A stretch of DNA of 64,000 nucleotides from Branchiostoma floridae (GCF_000003815.2 NC_049995.1:13292062-13356061); one strand, 5' to 3'; numbered from the stretch's first letter, positions 1 to 15,100 are shown. Translations and numbers: made by a program. Notes: a model not told the origin generated them from the letters alone.

Positions 1-89
1 TATGCAATACTGATTTCAAGTACTTGAATTTGGTGGCTTAAGTTATGAAATGCGCGCTATACCTGTCATTGTATGTCTAAGAAACTTAC

Positions 90-188
90 CAAACGATTTG
101 AACAGAAATCCACCAATTGCTGCTGCGATGCTCATTACGGCTGCACCAGCAGATAATAAGACGATTGCGAGAAATCCCTGTTGACGTT
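90..188 (-). CDS. Gene B exon 5: third transmembrane helix
   Basis: The exon is 99 nt, phase 1 to 1, with acceptor CTATTTACAG and donor GTAAGTTT. The translation is a small-residue-rich hydrophobic segment (GFLAIVLLSAGAAVMSIAAA) ending FLFKSFG. Frame and phase continue exon 4 exactly. The next exon lies outside the window. Confidence 0.6.
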
Positions 189-3100
189 CTGTAAATAGAT
201 CAAGTAAACATTTTGAAGCAAATAATTGTATACTGATAAAGGTCATTCATCGTTAGCCCTGAGTTTCCAAAGAAAAGCTGAATGCATGACTGGACAAAAG
301 GAATTACATTGTATACATACAAGAAAATTATATTTCTCTTAGCAAGTAACGTCTTTTTGAACACAACAAGTGTGTGAGGAAAGAAAACAACAAAAAAAGT
401 TAACATTTGTAAGCAAGGCCAATCGTTGCAACTTCATTACTAATATTTTGCTCCTTTGGTGTAATGCATTTTGCCATCTTATGTCAACGTTGTCACAAAT
501 AGAGAAAAAAGTCCACCTTTCGCGTAACACCATTATAAATCAAAATGTAGTATGCTAGCAGACATGAAAACTTTTCTTACCATTTCCACCGTCAACAACA
601 GCCATTATGATCACAGCAATTGCCAACAAGACTCCAACCAGAGGTCCCATACATGCCAAGAGATTCATCGCCCCACATGTACATGTACATGTACAACAAC
701 AACAACATGTCTCTGTGCAAATACAACAAGTCCATGTACCTGTGGAAAAATGTCAGGAAGAAGATTATATACAGTCATATGCATAGCGACCACCTGGCCA
801 TTGCGGTCACTTTTTGTCTGTCCCTTGCATTTTTCCATCGACCTAAGCATTAAGAAATAGTCTATAGCAGGCACCTTTCCAACGTGACCACGGCCACACA
901 ACTTCCGGTCCCGCAGATACAGATACAGACCCAATGCCTATTGCGGCCACACAGCGGCCGTATGTCACCCTGCGTCGGGGTTATAATCGTAGATTGCGAG
1001 AATTTGGAGTTACCAATAGGGTCATTCTGACGGTAGCGGAAGGTACGAGACAGTGCATTAAACGTTAGAGCACACGTCTTTGTCGGCGAATTTACCAACA
1101 TTAGGCGTGCCAATATCACTCATTTCCGGTAGATTTAACTTTGGCAGGGTCAGTTGAATTTTTTGACGATCGAGACAATGCTACTTGGCGAGAAATATCA
1201 CTGGGTACAGATCATGTTTAAATTATTGCTTGTTGTCAATGGACCGATCCTGAAGCCCGTCCCCTGTTCGATCATATTCTGTTTCGAACACCTCCGGACA
1301 AAACTGGTCGCCGCCGCTATTTACCTGATACAAAACGACAGACTTCTGTTCAGCTTTTTGGGCCCTGAAATCATCTCAGACCGGGCCGAAAAAAATGCTG
1401 CCTTTTTTTATGAAGGCTACATCCACTGGGCCGGGTACATTCGTTTGGGGAGGGGGGCGGATAAATAGCTGCGGTAAGCTTAAGGGCGTTATAATTTCAG
1501 TCAAAGCGGAAGCAAGAGACACTCAATAGCATTGCAATGTTGGTGGGCAGGAGTGCCCGGTTTCTGACGCACGGTCGATGCACGTAAAAACCGGGGTACT
1601 TATTTCTGTGACGGGGCTTCTACTGCGTTTGTTCTATGCATAAAAGCTGCATGCGTGCTCATGACAAAAACAAAACTAAGAAAAAAGCAGTTCGGGCACT
1701 AGTGGAGAGGGGGCTTGTATTGCACGCCAACTAATAAGACCCTGCTACAAAGTATGCTATTGCAGAGTCCCGTGTCTTATACATGCCCTGCTCTACACGT
1801 GCACCCTGCCCACCAACAAAGTAATGCTATGTCTCTCCCTCCCAAAAAGCTATACTCAGTGGGTGTATTATTCAACAAAGAATAGCATAGCATGTCTCCT
1901 TTAGCTATTTCTGTCTCACTGGGGCTGTTTTTGACGGAGGTGTTCGAAATAGAATAAGGGGTTCTACCTGATTCTATTTGTTCGATATGGCGTTCGATCA
2001 GGATCGGTCCATTGATTGTCAAAGCATTTTCTCTGTAGTGGCCATCTGTCTATATTTCTCCAGTCGCTTAGGTGACAGGTTTGACCGTACATACATTCTT
2101 GCAGAAAAGCCACAAATTAACCAATTTCAATGCTTCATACACTCCTTTTGAGTTTTATTTAACTTTCACATTGGTGCTTTGTAAGAGTAGTTACGATTCA
2201 GATAGAGATTACCGCTTGGTCTGCAGTCATTGAATGGATGTGAATTGATATTACTAATTCATTTTCCTTTCCTGTTAGAACAATACACACATGTAGTACA
2301 TGTAAAGAGAATGTTAAATATACTTACATTTGCATATTTCTGCCATCAGACTGAGTATTGCTATTATCAAGATGGCGGCCCACAGCGCCTGGCACACAAA
2401 GACGATAACAACCCACCACCAGGGGGGCCTGTCTATGGCCAAAGAAGAAACAACAGGTAAGTTCACAATAAAAGAAACTTGCTCTCAAGACTCTAAAAGT
2501 CCGGAAAAAAGAAGTGAAACCGAACAAAGCAAAATTGTATCCCTGCTATTTTGTTCTGATAGCAATGAAGTCGTCTACATTAGTGGTTACAAAAGACAAG
2601 TTATGACTGGTTAATGACCGGTTTATTGAATTGAAACTCCTTGGAGCCAAAAGGGCTGAATTGCCAGATTCGCAATTACAATGTTTTACATACACTACAG
2701 GTAAACGGCATCAATCAACTAAAGACACATGTTCTCAGTTTACCACACATAATAGAATACAATACTAGTAATCATTATTCATCAATTCCAAATAAAACCT
2801 ATCTACTGCTGTTAAAGAGTTTGACAATATCAGGTATTGGACTTTTCACATGTTGGTATCTTCGTACTGATGCAGGGTCTATTTTGTTTGTTTGTCTTGT
2901 TTCCCTCCCTGTAACTTCACCTCTTCTGCTTGAGAGCTAAGTGTGGTAAAGTGTGGTACAGGTTTGACTTGGCTAGCTTCTTTTCAAGTTCCAGGCAAAG
3001 GTCTCTCTTCTCATACAGGCTCTGTAACTCCAGTGCTTTGCAAGACTGCTCGTATGAGAGGATATGTCCTAAGAGGATTCAAGTTGCTCGTCGTTGAATC

Positions 3101-6100
3101 ATTTCTATCTTCTTATGTCGTGTGTTTGTAAGGCCAGGGTGTCAGACTGGGGTAACGTATTCGGGGCAGATGAAGCAGGTGTATACAATGACCAGGTCTT
3201 CCACAGGTAGGTTAAATTGTCGGCGTTAACAGAGAAGGTACAGTCTCTGGCTTCCTTTCTTCGTTATGTCCATGACGTAGGTCTGATTGGATCGTCACTC
3301 CTGGGCACTTGGCAACACTTACCACTTCCAGCTGGTGTCATTGGATGGTGAGGGGGGCCTGTGGTGGCGGAGATGGTGTGCAGCTGAAACGGACATAAAT
3401 GGCCTTACTTTTGCCAGGATTCAATTTTATGCTGTTCATATCTGACTACGAAGACAGTTCATTGAGGTCATTCTGTACCTTGGATGTTTCAGAGAGAGAT
3501 TCAATGATGTTTAGGTCATCGACGAAGGCCCAGGGGATTGTATACTGTCTGTGTATGGGTGATGATTGGTCCTAGTTTGGTCCCCTGTGCCATTTCGCAC
3601 GTGAGTTGTTTTGTTTGTGACAGTACGCCGCGATATCTGGTATTCTGGCTGCGTCCCGAATGAAAGTTGGCAAGCCAAGGTATAAGTCCTGGTATGACGC
3701 CCATCTCAAGCGGATGTTTCATCGATGCGGTATGGTGTAGCTGTCGTTTGTAAGTACCCATGTGCTACAAAGTCTCAAGTCTCTCTTCGGTACTGTAGAG
3801 TCGGTCCGCTTGGCGTGAGGGCAAGACGTCAGCCATTGACAGCGAAGAGAGGACGCAGCGGGACCAGTGTGACTTCCTGAACACTACCCCCAATGTGCCG
3901 GATGCGTGACAATCCCGGACAGTAAAACTATATTCCAAACAATTTTACGTAGGGCGGGGCACTGATTTTGAAAGGGTTTTCCCCGCCACGCCCTGGTGCA
4001 TTTTGAGGCAGAGGTGAGGGGAAGGAGCGGTAAAAAAATCCTGGGTGCTACAATCCCCGACCTGTAACCTCTGCTTGGAGAATATTCTACAGGCACAACT
4101 CTTCAAACTGCAATGAATTTTTTGGAAGATACGAATGAAATTAGAGCACCGTGACAAAAAAGACTAATAGCAAAAGATAGTCTGGCCTGGGATCTGTTCG
4201 TTTCCGGATAAAAGTGAACTATGGATTATGCGATTTGACATTTGTGACACACACAATAAAAACCAGCTCCGTTCGAAGACTGCAATGGAGTCTATGTTTG
4301 GAACTTGTTTCCAGCTTTAGATGTCTCGTTGTCTGGCTTGACTCGTGCTTACCTTGGCAAGATCACATCACAAGTAGGTATGTTTTGCAATGGTGTTTCG
4401 GCCAAAGAACATATCATTGTCAATATAGAAAATTCCATGAACAATAATCTTGTGTTGCAACAGCTGCAGCATACCTGCGTTTTGAGGAGGGGGGTTGCCA
4501 GTAGGCGGCTTGGTCGTTCCTGTGTGAATAGTCCACGACTGTTATCATAATAATACACCATGCGAATAAAGGGAGTGCCAAATGTGACATGTATAAGGTA
4601 TTTTTTGTCAATCTGAGCAGCACAAAAACACAGCACAACACATTACTATTATAACAAGATTCTATAATATTATATAGTATAATTGTACTACTCGAATTCA
4701 TTTTAAACTAATTGAATCATTGAGTATTATGTCTGAAGGGGAATAAAGATAATTAGAACATGAATGTTAAAGAAATCAAACTCATTTGATTCAACAGACA
4801 TATAGAATCAAAAAAGTTTACATTTTAACAGAAAGAAATGAAATAAAAACAGTCAAAGCAAATGTGACCAAACTGGCAGGACAGTTTCCATTAAGATATA
4901 ATATCCTGTTTGACAGCCACTAATTTGACTCTTGGTCCGTGTTCAGACGATAAAAAAAGAACATGTCCACCTGAACCTGGAGGATCTGTCGCAGGACTAC
5001 TTGTAGGTGGAGTTGTTGTAGGCTCTAGAAAGATCAAATTTAACAGCATGAAAGTTGCTAGCAATAACAAGGAACATTATCATATGGCCAGGAATGAAAT
5101 AAAAACAGTCAAAGCAAATGTGACCAAACTGGCAGGACAGTTTCCATTAAGATATAATATCCTGTTTGACAGCCACTAATTTGACTCTTGGTCCGTGTTC
5201 AGACGATAAAAAAAAGAACATGTCCACCTGAACCTGGAGGATCTGTCGCAGGACTACTTGTAGGTGGAGTTGTTGTAGGCTCTGGAAAGATCAAATTTAA
5301 CAGCATGAAAGTTGCTAGCAATAACAAGGAACATTATCATATGGCCAGGCGCCGCGGACCAATCAGAAGGCCCCATTCTACGTTGGGTATGACACCGTAA
5401 CTGTCGCATCTACTTTTCGGCGGCTCCAGGAATCGTCCAAAAACCTTACGAAAACTAGATATCCAGGATTCGTACTTCCGGTGCCGTCAATCATGGTGAT
5501 TGACAGTACAGAAAACATTATTATGCACGCCCATGTTTCCATATATGGGTCGACCTCGTGAGACCTCGACAGACTCAAGTTGCGAGAGATTAAAACCCGG
5601 AAGTGACCGCTGCCCTCCCCATGATAGGACGTCATCTGAATGCTACTAACACGTAAATAGAATGTGATGCTACACGAAAAACAACTTCAAACACACAACA
5701 CATAATATAGTCGTGCGACTGTTATTGTCTATCGTTGTGGACAACGGTTGTCTTTAGACATGCGTTCAGAGTATTACGGGGCACCCGCAGTGCAGGATAC
5801 CATTGCGGTGCGTGCGTGACCCACAGTGACCGCTTGCTCGCAAATCAAAAATGGCGGGAGAATTCCTTATTTTCGTCAGGCGTTCAGGCCGTTTTCTGGA
5901 TATCCAGGAATCGTCCTCCTGTTCAGGCCGTTTTCTGGATATCCAGGATTCATCCTGAGTCTGTTCAAGCCGTTTTCTGGATATCCAGGATTCGTCCTGA
6001 GTCTGTTCAAGCCGTTTTCTGGATATCCAGGATTCGTCCTGAGCCTGTTCAAGCCGTTTTCTGGATATCCAGGAAGCGTCCTCGTGTTCAAGCCGTTTCC

Positions 6101-9100
6101 TGGATATCCAGGATGTGGACCAGGCCTTGTGTGAGAAAGAGACGCCATCTGGATGCTATTAACACGTTACCGTGAATGTGTCGCTATACGGAAAACAACA
6201 GTAACTTTATCCCATCTTGACTGCCATTTGTTAATTCATTACGCAAAAAGCATTTTGGGCCTGATACGTAAGTAACATGTAAACATCAAAGTATCATTAT
6301 CAACATTCGTTTAAGTTCTGTAACACCAGGATCAGCAGAATAAACTACACGATCTTCTTGCGGGGAGATACAAAGATGGCGGCTTTCTGACGAAAACAAC
6401 ATGCCCCCGCCCTCCGCATAGTCTCCTCCCTCGAAAACAGGAAGCTCCACCCCCACGTACACGTTCTGGATAAACACCGTCGTCTGTCCAGGAAACGTCC
6501 TGTTTGCGACGATTTCTGGATATCCAGGAATCGTCCTTCTGCTCAGGACGATTCCTGGATATCCAGGATTCGGCATATTACGAAAGTTAGATACTGACGA
6601 AAGTTGGATACAACAGTAACACATAGACTCCGGCCGGATTGGTGTGTATTTCTCGTTTGATCGGTCAGAATGAGTCGACACCGGCACCAGCGTCGATGCA
6701 AATCGTCACCGGTGCCAGTGTCGATTCATTCTGACCAATCAGAAGGAGCGATACACTCAATAAAGTAAGGTATATGTAGGCATTGGCCGATCAAAAGGAG
6801 CGAAACATATGCCAGAGCAGAGGGAATACGTACAGACTGCAAGGGGGGAATGGAGTCTTCTGTTAACATTGATAATGAGTTTTGTCGTTCTAAAAAGCCA
6901 AATACTGCAATGCTTCGAATATTTCCTGTGGAAAATTTGGTTTCAAAATGCAATCTGTAATGTCCTTACAAATGTATGTACCAAAGAACAAATGTGAATT
7001 TTCAGAAAGGAATTCACACGTTCATTACCAAGGAATCTATGCGTCATACAGGAGTTTGCAAGTTTGGGTAGGCTATATGATAATAACGTTAATGACCCGC
7101 CTGTTACTCGGTGTACATGGTGTTATACACGCCTGGTTATAGGCCAACTTGTCTTAAATACACTCACACAGACTGTACTGTTTTCTTGGGAACTTCGCTC
7201 ACTCGGTGGTTTTATTCGGTGATTATAGCAAAGGATCAGGCGTTATGACACCATATACACCTCGGGGCGGGCCATTAACCCTTAACTGATTCTGAAACAG
7301 CAGTTTCATATCAACAACAGAAAACGTTTTGGCTTCAATTAAAAAAAAACTCCTTGTATGAATACTAGTAAGTCTTGAAAGACAGTAGAAAGACAATGCA
7401 ATATATATAAGCTCTCAATCATGGTCTTTTTTGTACATGCTACAGCTCACAATACATTTGCTGTTATTAGTGTCAGGGTAATGTACTTGTCTAAGGTCAG
7501 CAACATTTACGTAAAGTGCCCTGTTTTAGGGCAAATATATTATATATTGAACCCATTTTGCCAACTTGTCTTAAATCTACACTCAGACTGTACTGCTATC
7601 TTGGGATATACATTTTGTAAAATTTTGCAAAATTGATTGCTTCAAATTAGAGTCCATTCTGAGTCACCGAGATGGTTTTGAAATAATATTTGCAGAAATT
7701 TTGAACTAGTAAAAAAATATTTTAGTCATTAAAGTTCTAAAAGTTTGAACTTGTTTGAACGTATCTAGATATGATGGAAACATTAGGAAAGTAATGGTAC
7801 ATATATCTCTTTGTTTAGAACAGTTTGGAAACACCAATGTGTTTTAGTCATTGTTGCAACATGTTCTCACATGTGCCAACAATATGTGTCATTTTCCCTC
7901 TATAAAAACCTTTGTTACCCCAATAAACCAAGCTGCTAAGCTGGGTCTTTTGTTTGGTCTTGTATTTCTAGATTTTCTTTAGTAGATACTGGTGGCTCTT
8001 TTGTTAGAAGCTATGAGACAGACATAATTTCCTCTACTTGGCAGGGATGTGTGAATTGCCCTCCATGAAATATTCTGATTATGCAAATGACTTGCACATC
8101 TGCATAATTTATGAATGGTTATATACACCTTTAAATAACTTACACAGGTCACAATGTTGACAATCCAATCATTTACTGCATGTACTTGAATTAGGGCATT
8201 TTTAAATTTACTATGCAGATTGGTATCTGCTTATCGTCCACCTGCCACAAATTACATATGCTACATGTATTTGAATAATGGAAAATACTGGTAATATAGA
8301 TTTTCTTCATTAAGGATACAAATTATTTCCAAATTTGCATAAATTGCACTTTATTATGTACATCTCTGCCAAACATACCTACATGCTAAATATCATAGAA
8401 ATTCATCGTTCCTATGTTCCGTTATGCTCCTTGGAAGATTTTGACAAAATTGTCCCTGAAGTTCCAAAGCAAGCCGCTAGGGGGGCCAAACTTATATACC
8501 CTCTTCCTTACGTCACAAGCTATCTGTCACCAAGAAATCAAGACCATAGCATGTTCATGTCATACGATACAAAAATTGAAGTTCTGCTGCAGTACCAAGG
8601 TCACACACCAGGGGGCCCAAAATAGACCTGTACCTTTGTCTTCTAAACACCTACCCTCATACCAATTATTATTTCAGCCAGAGGTTGTAAAGTTATGCTG
8701 ACCACAAATATCCGGACACACAGACAGACAGACACACATACACACACACAGACACACACATCAAAAACTGTACCTCCATTTTTCATGGAGGTAAATATTT
8801 AGAACATCATTAATTAAAATTTTATAAATAGTTCTAAACAGTTACTTCTTACAGTTAGAATGTTATAAAGATTCCCAAAATGTTTGAACAAAAGGCAAGA
8901 AATACCCTTTGATAATGTGGAATTGACTTGACTTTAACCTGTACAGTACAATTTGTTATTGTTGCTGCTTCAAATCAGAAAGTAATATAGAGAATCAATC
9001 ATTACCTGGCTCTCCAAGATCGGCACTATGCACCAATGATGTTCCATCACTTAGTGTCACTGTGCACTGATATGTTCCAAAATCTGACTGTTGGACATTG

Positions 9101-12100
9101 GTAAGATTGAGGCCAGCATTCGTACCACTTATTTCAAAAACCCGTCCACTATAACCAGCACTTGGTAGGAATGTTGACCCAATGAGCTGCGCAATAGTAG
9201 TTCCATCTTTCCTCCAGACAATCCCTGCAATGGTAAGTCCACCTGTGTCAGCATCCCATGGGAATTCTGCATCATCTCCAATATTGACAGACACATCATG
9301 TATGGCAGGAAGGGACTGAGCTGAAAGTAAACAAGAAAAGAGATTTTAAAAGTGGCAATGACATTGGCACAGTTTTCATATACTATTAGTACCACAAAGG
9401 AAGTTAAAGATTAAGCGACATTGATGCTCAGGGGTGTAGCAGTCTATAATCTAATTGAATTCTGAATATTGTACTGGGCATTTTGTTTATTTAATTGTTT
9501 GTTGAAGCTTCATGAGAACCTCATCACACTGCAGGCTGCTTTTCAATGAGGTCATTAAAAAATGTATCTTATAATAATCCATAAGAAAAAAAAGGAAAAA
9601 AAGTGTATATACTTATCGATGGTAATTTGTTCCAGGCATTATCATGTACTTCAGGAATCTTAATGAGTCATTTGAAGTAGTAGTAGTAGTAAGTAGTAGG
9701 CATCTTTCCATGTTTACAGATGATGGTAGCGCTCTGTGTGAAGTCACGGCGGAGTACAAAGTCAGAAATACAGTAGGTCATTTGTAGTAAGTAATGGCTG
9801 AACAGTGGAAAATGGGTCAATTATTATCAATGCTAACGAAACACACTTATGTCTACCCCCTGGCATAGCGAACGGAAAAAAAATACACGACACCTTAAAG
9901 ACTGTATTAAGTCAATATCTCGTGTTAACCTTGCTCCATACTAATCAAGGCTTCACTTACACATGACCTTATACTTTTGCCAAATGATATCTAATTTAGC
10001 TTTTTTAGAGTGAAGTATTCAATTACTTATGCAAATATTTATTTTGCATAAATTGTCTCAGTTCGTTTGTACCCAAATTTCACCTTCCTCAAGCTTTATA
10101 ATGCTGCAAGTATGATAAGCAAATTCCATCATTTCCTTATATGGAAATATAGTAATTTCTTATGCAAATAAGGTCTTTATTGCCATCAATTTCTCAGTTT
10201 CATTCCCCTCTTTCTCACTTACATAAGTGACAAGTTTGAGAGTCCTATGCCAAATGAAGTGACATATAAGTATTGCAACCTGTAATTGATTTACTGAGCG
10301 AAAAGTACGTTTAGCCAACGTGCATCTGCCGCAACCAAGAACACAATGTCACGATGACACGTACAAAACGGTTAACTGAAAGCATCAAAAGTCTCATGCT
10401 ATTATTGTGTCCTTAGTCTCTACACGAATATTTGAAAAACACTGCCATAACCTGATAAGTTTGCATGCCCTCAGCATGAGGTCTCATAACACAGATCTAG
10501 ATCAGACTTGTCTTGGGAGTTCGGAGCAGCTATGAACAACGGAGAGCTATTAGATGATACAACGTGCAAAAACAGTCGACCCTGTGTCCATTATAAATAC
10601 TGACTAAATGATGAATGATAAGATTTGAAAGATTCTGCAAATACTTTGGTATCCTCGAAAGACAGCTGCAGAAAGTTAAAAGCTGTTCCGGGATTGAATG
10701 ATGTTATTAAAGATTTACATTCTGCTGCTGGCGTACATTTTGAGTCCCTGTAAAAACTCTGCCGATAATCAGACGCACAAGTCCGAGGTGTTGTCTGCTT
10801 TAACACCTGTATTATTGTTTGATGACGGTATGCAAATCTCCGCACGGGAACTCGCTGACATCATCAAGGACTTGCCCAATGGCAAGGCTTGTGGGTCTGA
10901 TGGTATCAGTAATGAGCATTTGAAGAATGCTGGCCCAAGTCTGTATGTACATATTTCATTGTTATTCACCTCTGCCACTGTTCATGATTTAATTCCTGAT
11001 ACTTTGTTAGCCACGATTATTATTACTGTAGTGAAGAACAAGTCTGGCAATATCTCCAGTACCGACAATTACAGACCAATTGCGATCACATCGGCTCTAT
11101 CCAAAGTCCTCGAGGCGATCCTGCTGAACCGTCTAAAGTTTTTTATTCTGACGTCAGATTCTGAATTTGGCTTTAATCATGGAATAGACATGTGTGTTTT
11201 TATCTTAAAGCAAATTATAGAGCACTACAGATGGTTAGGGTCTCCTGTGTTTGTTTACTTAATGGACGCCTCTAAGGCCTTTGATCGCGTCAACCATTGG
11301 TCGTTGTTCAGCTAATTGATTGACAGAAGGGTTCCGCTGTACCTAGTTCGTTTTTACATGCTTGAAAAAAGCATGTACTGTTTCTGGTAGGGATCTTTGT
11401 GATTCCGGACCGATATCTCTAGAACCTCTGGATGGATTGCGATTTCCTTTGCTATGGGGATAGAGTGTGTGACCTATTGTGCTATTAAGTAGATTAGAAG
11501 TTTGCTGTTGTTTTGTGGTTCGTTTTTTAAAAAATATTTACACCCCTTTTCCTGATATGGAGTGATCTTGCCTCATTCCCTCTGTCTCAACCTCCTTGGG
11601 GACAGCTAGCAGCTGTAACATGTGTTTTGAGTTTTCAGTAGCATGGGAGTGTGTGGAAGGGTCGTTTCCAGTGCTATATCTCCAGAACAGAACGTGTGAT
11701 TTACCTCCATGAAAAATGGAGGTATAGTTTTTGGTGTGTCTGTGTGTGTGTCTGTTTGTGTTTCCACATATTTGTGGTCAGCATAACTTTAGAACCTGTT
11801 GATGGATTGTAATGATATTTGGTATTTGGGTAGGTGTTTGGAAGACGAAGGTCAAAGTCAATTTTGGATCCCTTGGTGTGTGACCTTGGTACTGCAACAG
11901 AACTTGGATTTTTGTATCTTTTGACATGGATATGCTATGGTCTTGATTTTTGGTGGCACATAGCTTGTGGTGTAAGGAAGAAGTGTTGTATGTTTGGGCC
12001 CTCTAGCAGCTTGCTCTAGAACTGCTGGGGCATTCTGGTCAAAATCTTCCAAGGAGCAAAAAAGAGCAACTGTGACCATCGCTGTCACCTCTGTATGGTG

Positions 12101-15100
12101 TGAACCATTATATACACATTGAGATACAATGTATGTGCCAGGTGCAGGTGTAACAATAGGAAATAAAAATGAAATGGTGAGGACACCAGAAAGGTGTAGT
12201 TTTGGATCTCACTGTTTACCATAGGTAGATATATAACTTAAGAACAATGATGGAATAATTTTGCCAAACGTCAAACCATATCAACCCCCACAACACACCA
12301 TACGCACCATCACAAAACAAAATATTTCAAGCAGGTTTGAGTTTTCAGACTCTTGTTTTTTTCTTCTGGTATAAGAACCAAAGGATGTGTGTGAGATGGG
12401 GGGCTATCCTGTCTCCCTATATTGAGGATTTGAATGTTTGGAATAGGATCTCCATTAGCGGTACCACCGCAGTGGTACAATGCCAAGGTCGGTTGCTATG
12501 TGGGCGGGTCCATAGCTAACCATATTCTTTATGCTGATGACTTTTGTCTTATATGTCTCAGTACTAAGTCTCTTCGGGGATAAGGATATGCGAAGAGGTT
12601 AGTCTTGAAAACGACATATTGTTTAATATTTAAAAAAAAAAAACATTTTCTATGTATTTTCCGTGCGCTCGTCTGTTATAGGACTTTCACACTGAAACCG
12701 AATTAGCAGGAATCAAGCAGAACCAGCCGGAATGAAGTATTTGCAAAATCCGTGCCACATTCGGAGCCATTATTGAGCACTACAGATGGTTAGGGCCTCC
12801 TGTGTTTGTTTACTTTATGGACGCCTCTAATGCCTTTGATCGCGTCAACCATTGGTCGTTGTTCAGCTAATTGATTGACAGAAGGGTCCCGCTGTACCTA
12901 GTTCGTTTTTTTTTCTTCTGGTATAAGAATCAAAGGATGTGTGTGAGATGGGGGGCTATCCTGTCTCCCTAGTTGTCCGTTACTAATGGAGTGCGACAGG
13001 GAAGCCTCCTTTCTCCATATTTGTTAAACGTGTATATTGAGGATTTGAATGTTTGGAATAGGATCTCCATTAGCGGTACCACCGCAGTGGTACAATGCCA
13101 AGGTCGGTTGCTATGTGGGCGGGTCCATAGCTAACCATATTCTTTATGCTGATGACTTTTGTCTTATATGTCTCAGTACTAAGTCTCTTCGGGGATAAGG
13201 ATATGCGAAGAGGTTAGTCTTGAAAACGACATATTGTTTAATATTTAAAAAAAAACATTTTCCATGTATTTTCCGTGCGCTCGTCTGTTATAGGACTTTC
13301 ACACTGAAACCGAATTAGCATGAATCAAGCAGAACCAGCCGGAATGAAGTATTTGCAAAATCCGTGCCACATTCGGGTGGGAATTCCAAATGGACCTTAC
13401 ATCCCCTTCACACGAGAAGGAATGAGCCAAAATGCCGTCAGAATGAATTTCTACTCCTGTGAATTCGTAGTGTATTTTAGATATTATCACTGCATTTCAG
13501 ATATTTTTTGGCCACATTCGGGCAGGATTTGAAGTGGCTTGCCGTTTCGGTTTTTCATCCAATGAGATAAGAATGTTTTGAATAATGTTGGAATGCCGTA
13601 GAATGCGGTCATACTTCAGCTAGAATAGTTAGAATACACTAAGAATACACTGTGAATGCCATTCGATATTTCTCCACTTCGAATGTACCTCGACAGTTTT
13701 TAACATGTCAAAGACTTTCGAGCCAGCCAAAAGAACGGGCACAAATAGCTGGAATGCAGTAAGAATTTCTGGAACACACTACGAATTGCCAGAAATCGTC
13801 AGGAATAAAAAAACATTTTCATTCCGACGGCATTCCGGCTGATTCTTGCTCTCGTGTGAAGGGGGCTTTACTTCAGTATCCACCACCACGTGTAAGACTC
13901 TATGGTGCGAATCTGAAGTTTGTGACCTCATTTGTTTATCTGGGTATACATCATAACCCTACGCTTAGCGATGACGACTGTGTACGTGCGAGGCTGAAGA
14001 GTCTGTATAGTCGTGCTAATTGTACAAATCGCACTTTCTCCCTTTGTTCTCCACCAGTTAAGAAAAACTTGTTTATGGCATAATGTGGCCAAATATTTGG
14101 CGCCCAATAATGGAACTCTGTCAGAGCTAATGTTCTTTCTAAGTGCCGGGTCGCATACAATAACTGTTTCCCGATTAGCATTATTATTTGCCTCAACGGT
14201 GTAGCGCCTGTACAATGTTTGTGTACCATTGGACTGACACTTTTGAATCAAGGCGAAGGAGGGTTTGTTATTCGTTCGTACAAAGATTAATATCCTCCAA
14301 TAATTCTATTATCAAGCACTTGTTGACATGTACTACAAAACACATTTTTTCTGCAACTGCTATGGAATATTGTACAGATAGATGCTTAAGGTATATGTAT
14401 ATATGTGTGATCTTTTGTGTGCCTATGGGTTTTTTTAAACCTGAAATAAAGAATAAAGATAAGGAGGTCTGAACAAGTCAATTGATCGCACCGAGCTCCA
14501 CGAAAACGAAGCTACGTTTTGGGGGTAACAAGACGGCTGAAAGAAATTCCAGCATTCTATGTGTAAATCTAGTGTAACTATTAACGTGACGATAGTAGCG
14601 ACCAATTTGGATTTATGAGCAGGGCTATAAGCTGATGGAATAAATATTAAACATTCTGTGTACTGATTCGCTAGGCAAGATTATTCCCCCTTTTGCCGAA
14701 TTCTACGACGAGAAATCTTGGTGTAAACTATTTTCTAATTTATTCTTCTCCTGGGCACGTATACAATTGCCATGCATGCAACAAACGCAGTGGACAACCA
14801 GTCACAGATACAAGTACCCAACTTTACACCTACATCGACCTCATGTCAGAAACCGGGCACTCCTGCCCACCAACAAAGTAATGCTATTGAGTGCCTCTTT
14901 CTTCCGCTTTCATTAAAATTCTGACGCCCTTAGTGAAACTATATCCACCCCCTTATCAAAGGACTGTACCCAGTGGATGTAGGCTTTTACAAAGATTAGG
15001 CAGAGGAGAGGATTTCAGGGCCCAAATAGCTACACTGAAGTCAGTCCGTATTATCAGCTTAATAGCGGCGGCGTTTTTGACCGAGGTGCTCAAAATAGAA

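Larger units (their letters stand above)
2433..9005. other. Gene B intron 2: no exon recognised
   Basis: A 6.6-kb stretch in which no exon fits the phase-1 chain of gene B, though another helix exon could have been missed. It holds a 256-bp tandem duplication (4837-5349), a minisatellite (5876-6117) with two further units (6511-6572), a TTAA-flanked MITE (7089-7278) and a dispersed repeat (8335-8795). The remainder is AT-rich with no feature I can name. Confidence 0.5.

Noticed and set aside
552..860. Plus-strand Thr/Cys-rich frame
   Set aside because: Opposite strand of the Cys-rich exon of gene B; low complexity and no splice sites in phase.
2351..2456. Plus-strand exon candidate (acceptor CCATCAG, donor GTAAGTTC)
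   Set aside because: The minus strand gives a strong transmembrane segment in phase with other gene B exons; the plus-strand reading matches no domain and has no partner exon.
5876..6117. CRISPR-like repeat-spacer pattern
   Set aside because: The spacers are themselves repeats of each other and the genome is clearly animal; this is a minisatellite.
5735..6175. Long open frames across 5.7-6.2 kb on both strands
   Set aside because: They are the translated minisatellite; repeat lengths of 39 and 42 bp keep every frame open.
8335..8701. Two overlapping frames with a copy at 11.9-12.1 kb
   Set aside because: Shared by dispersed repeat copies with frame-breaking differences, so repeat sequence and not a gene family.
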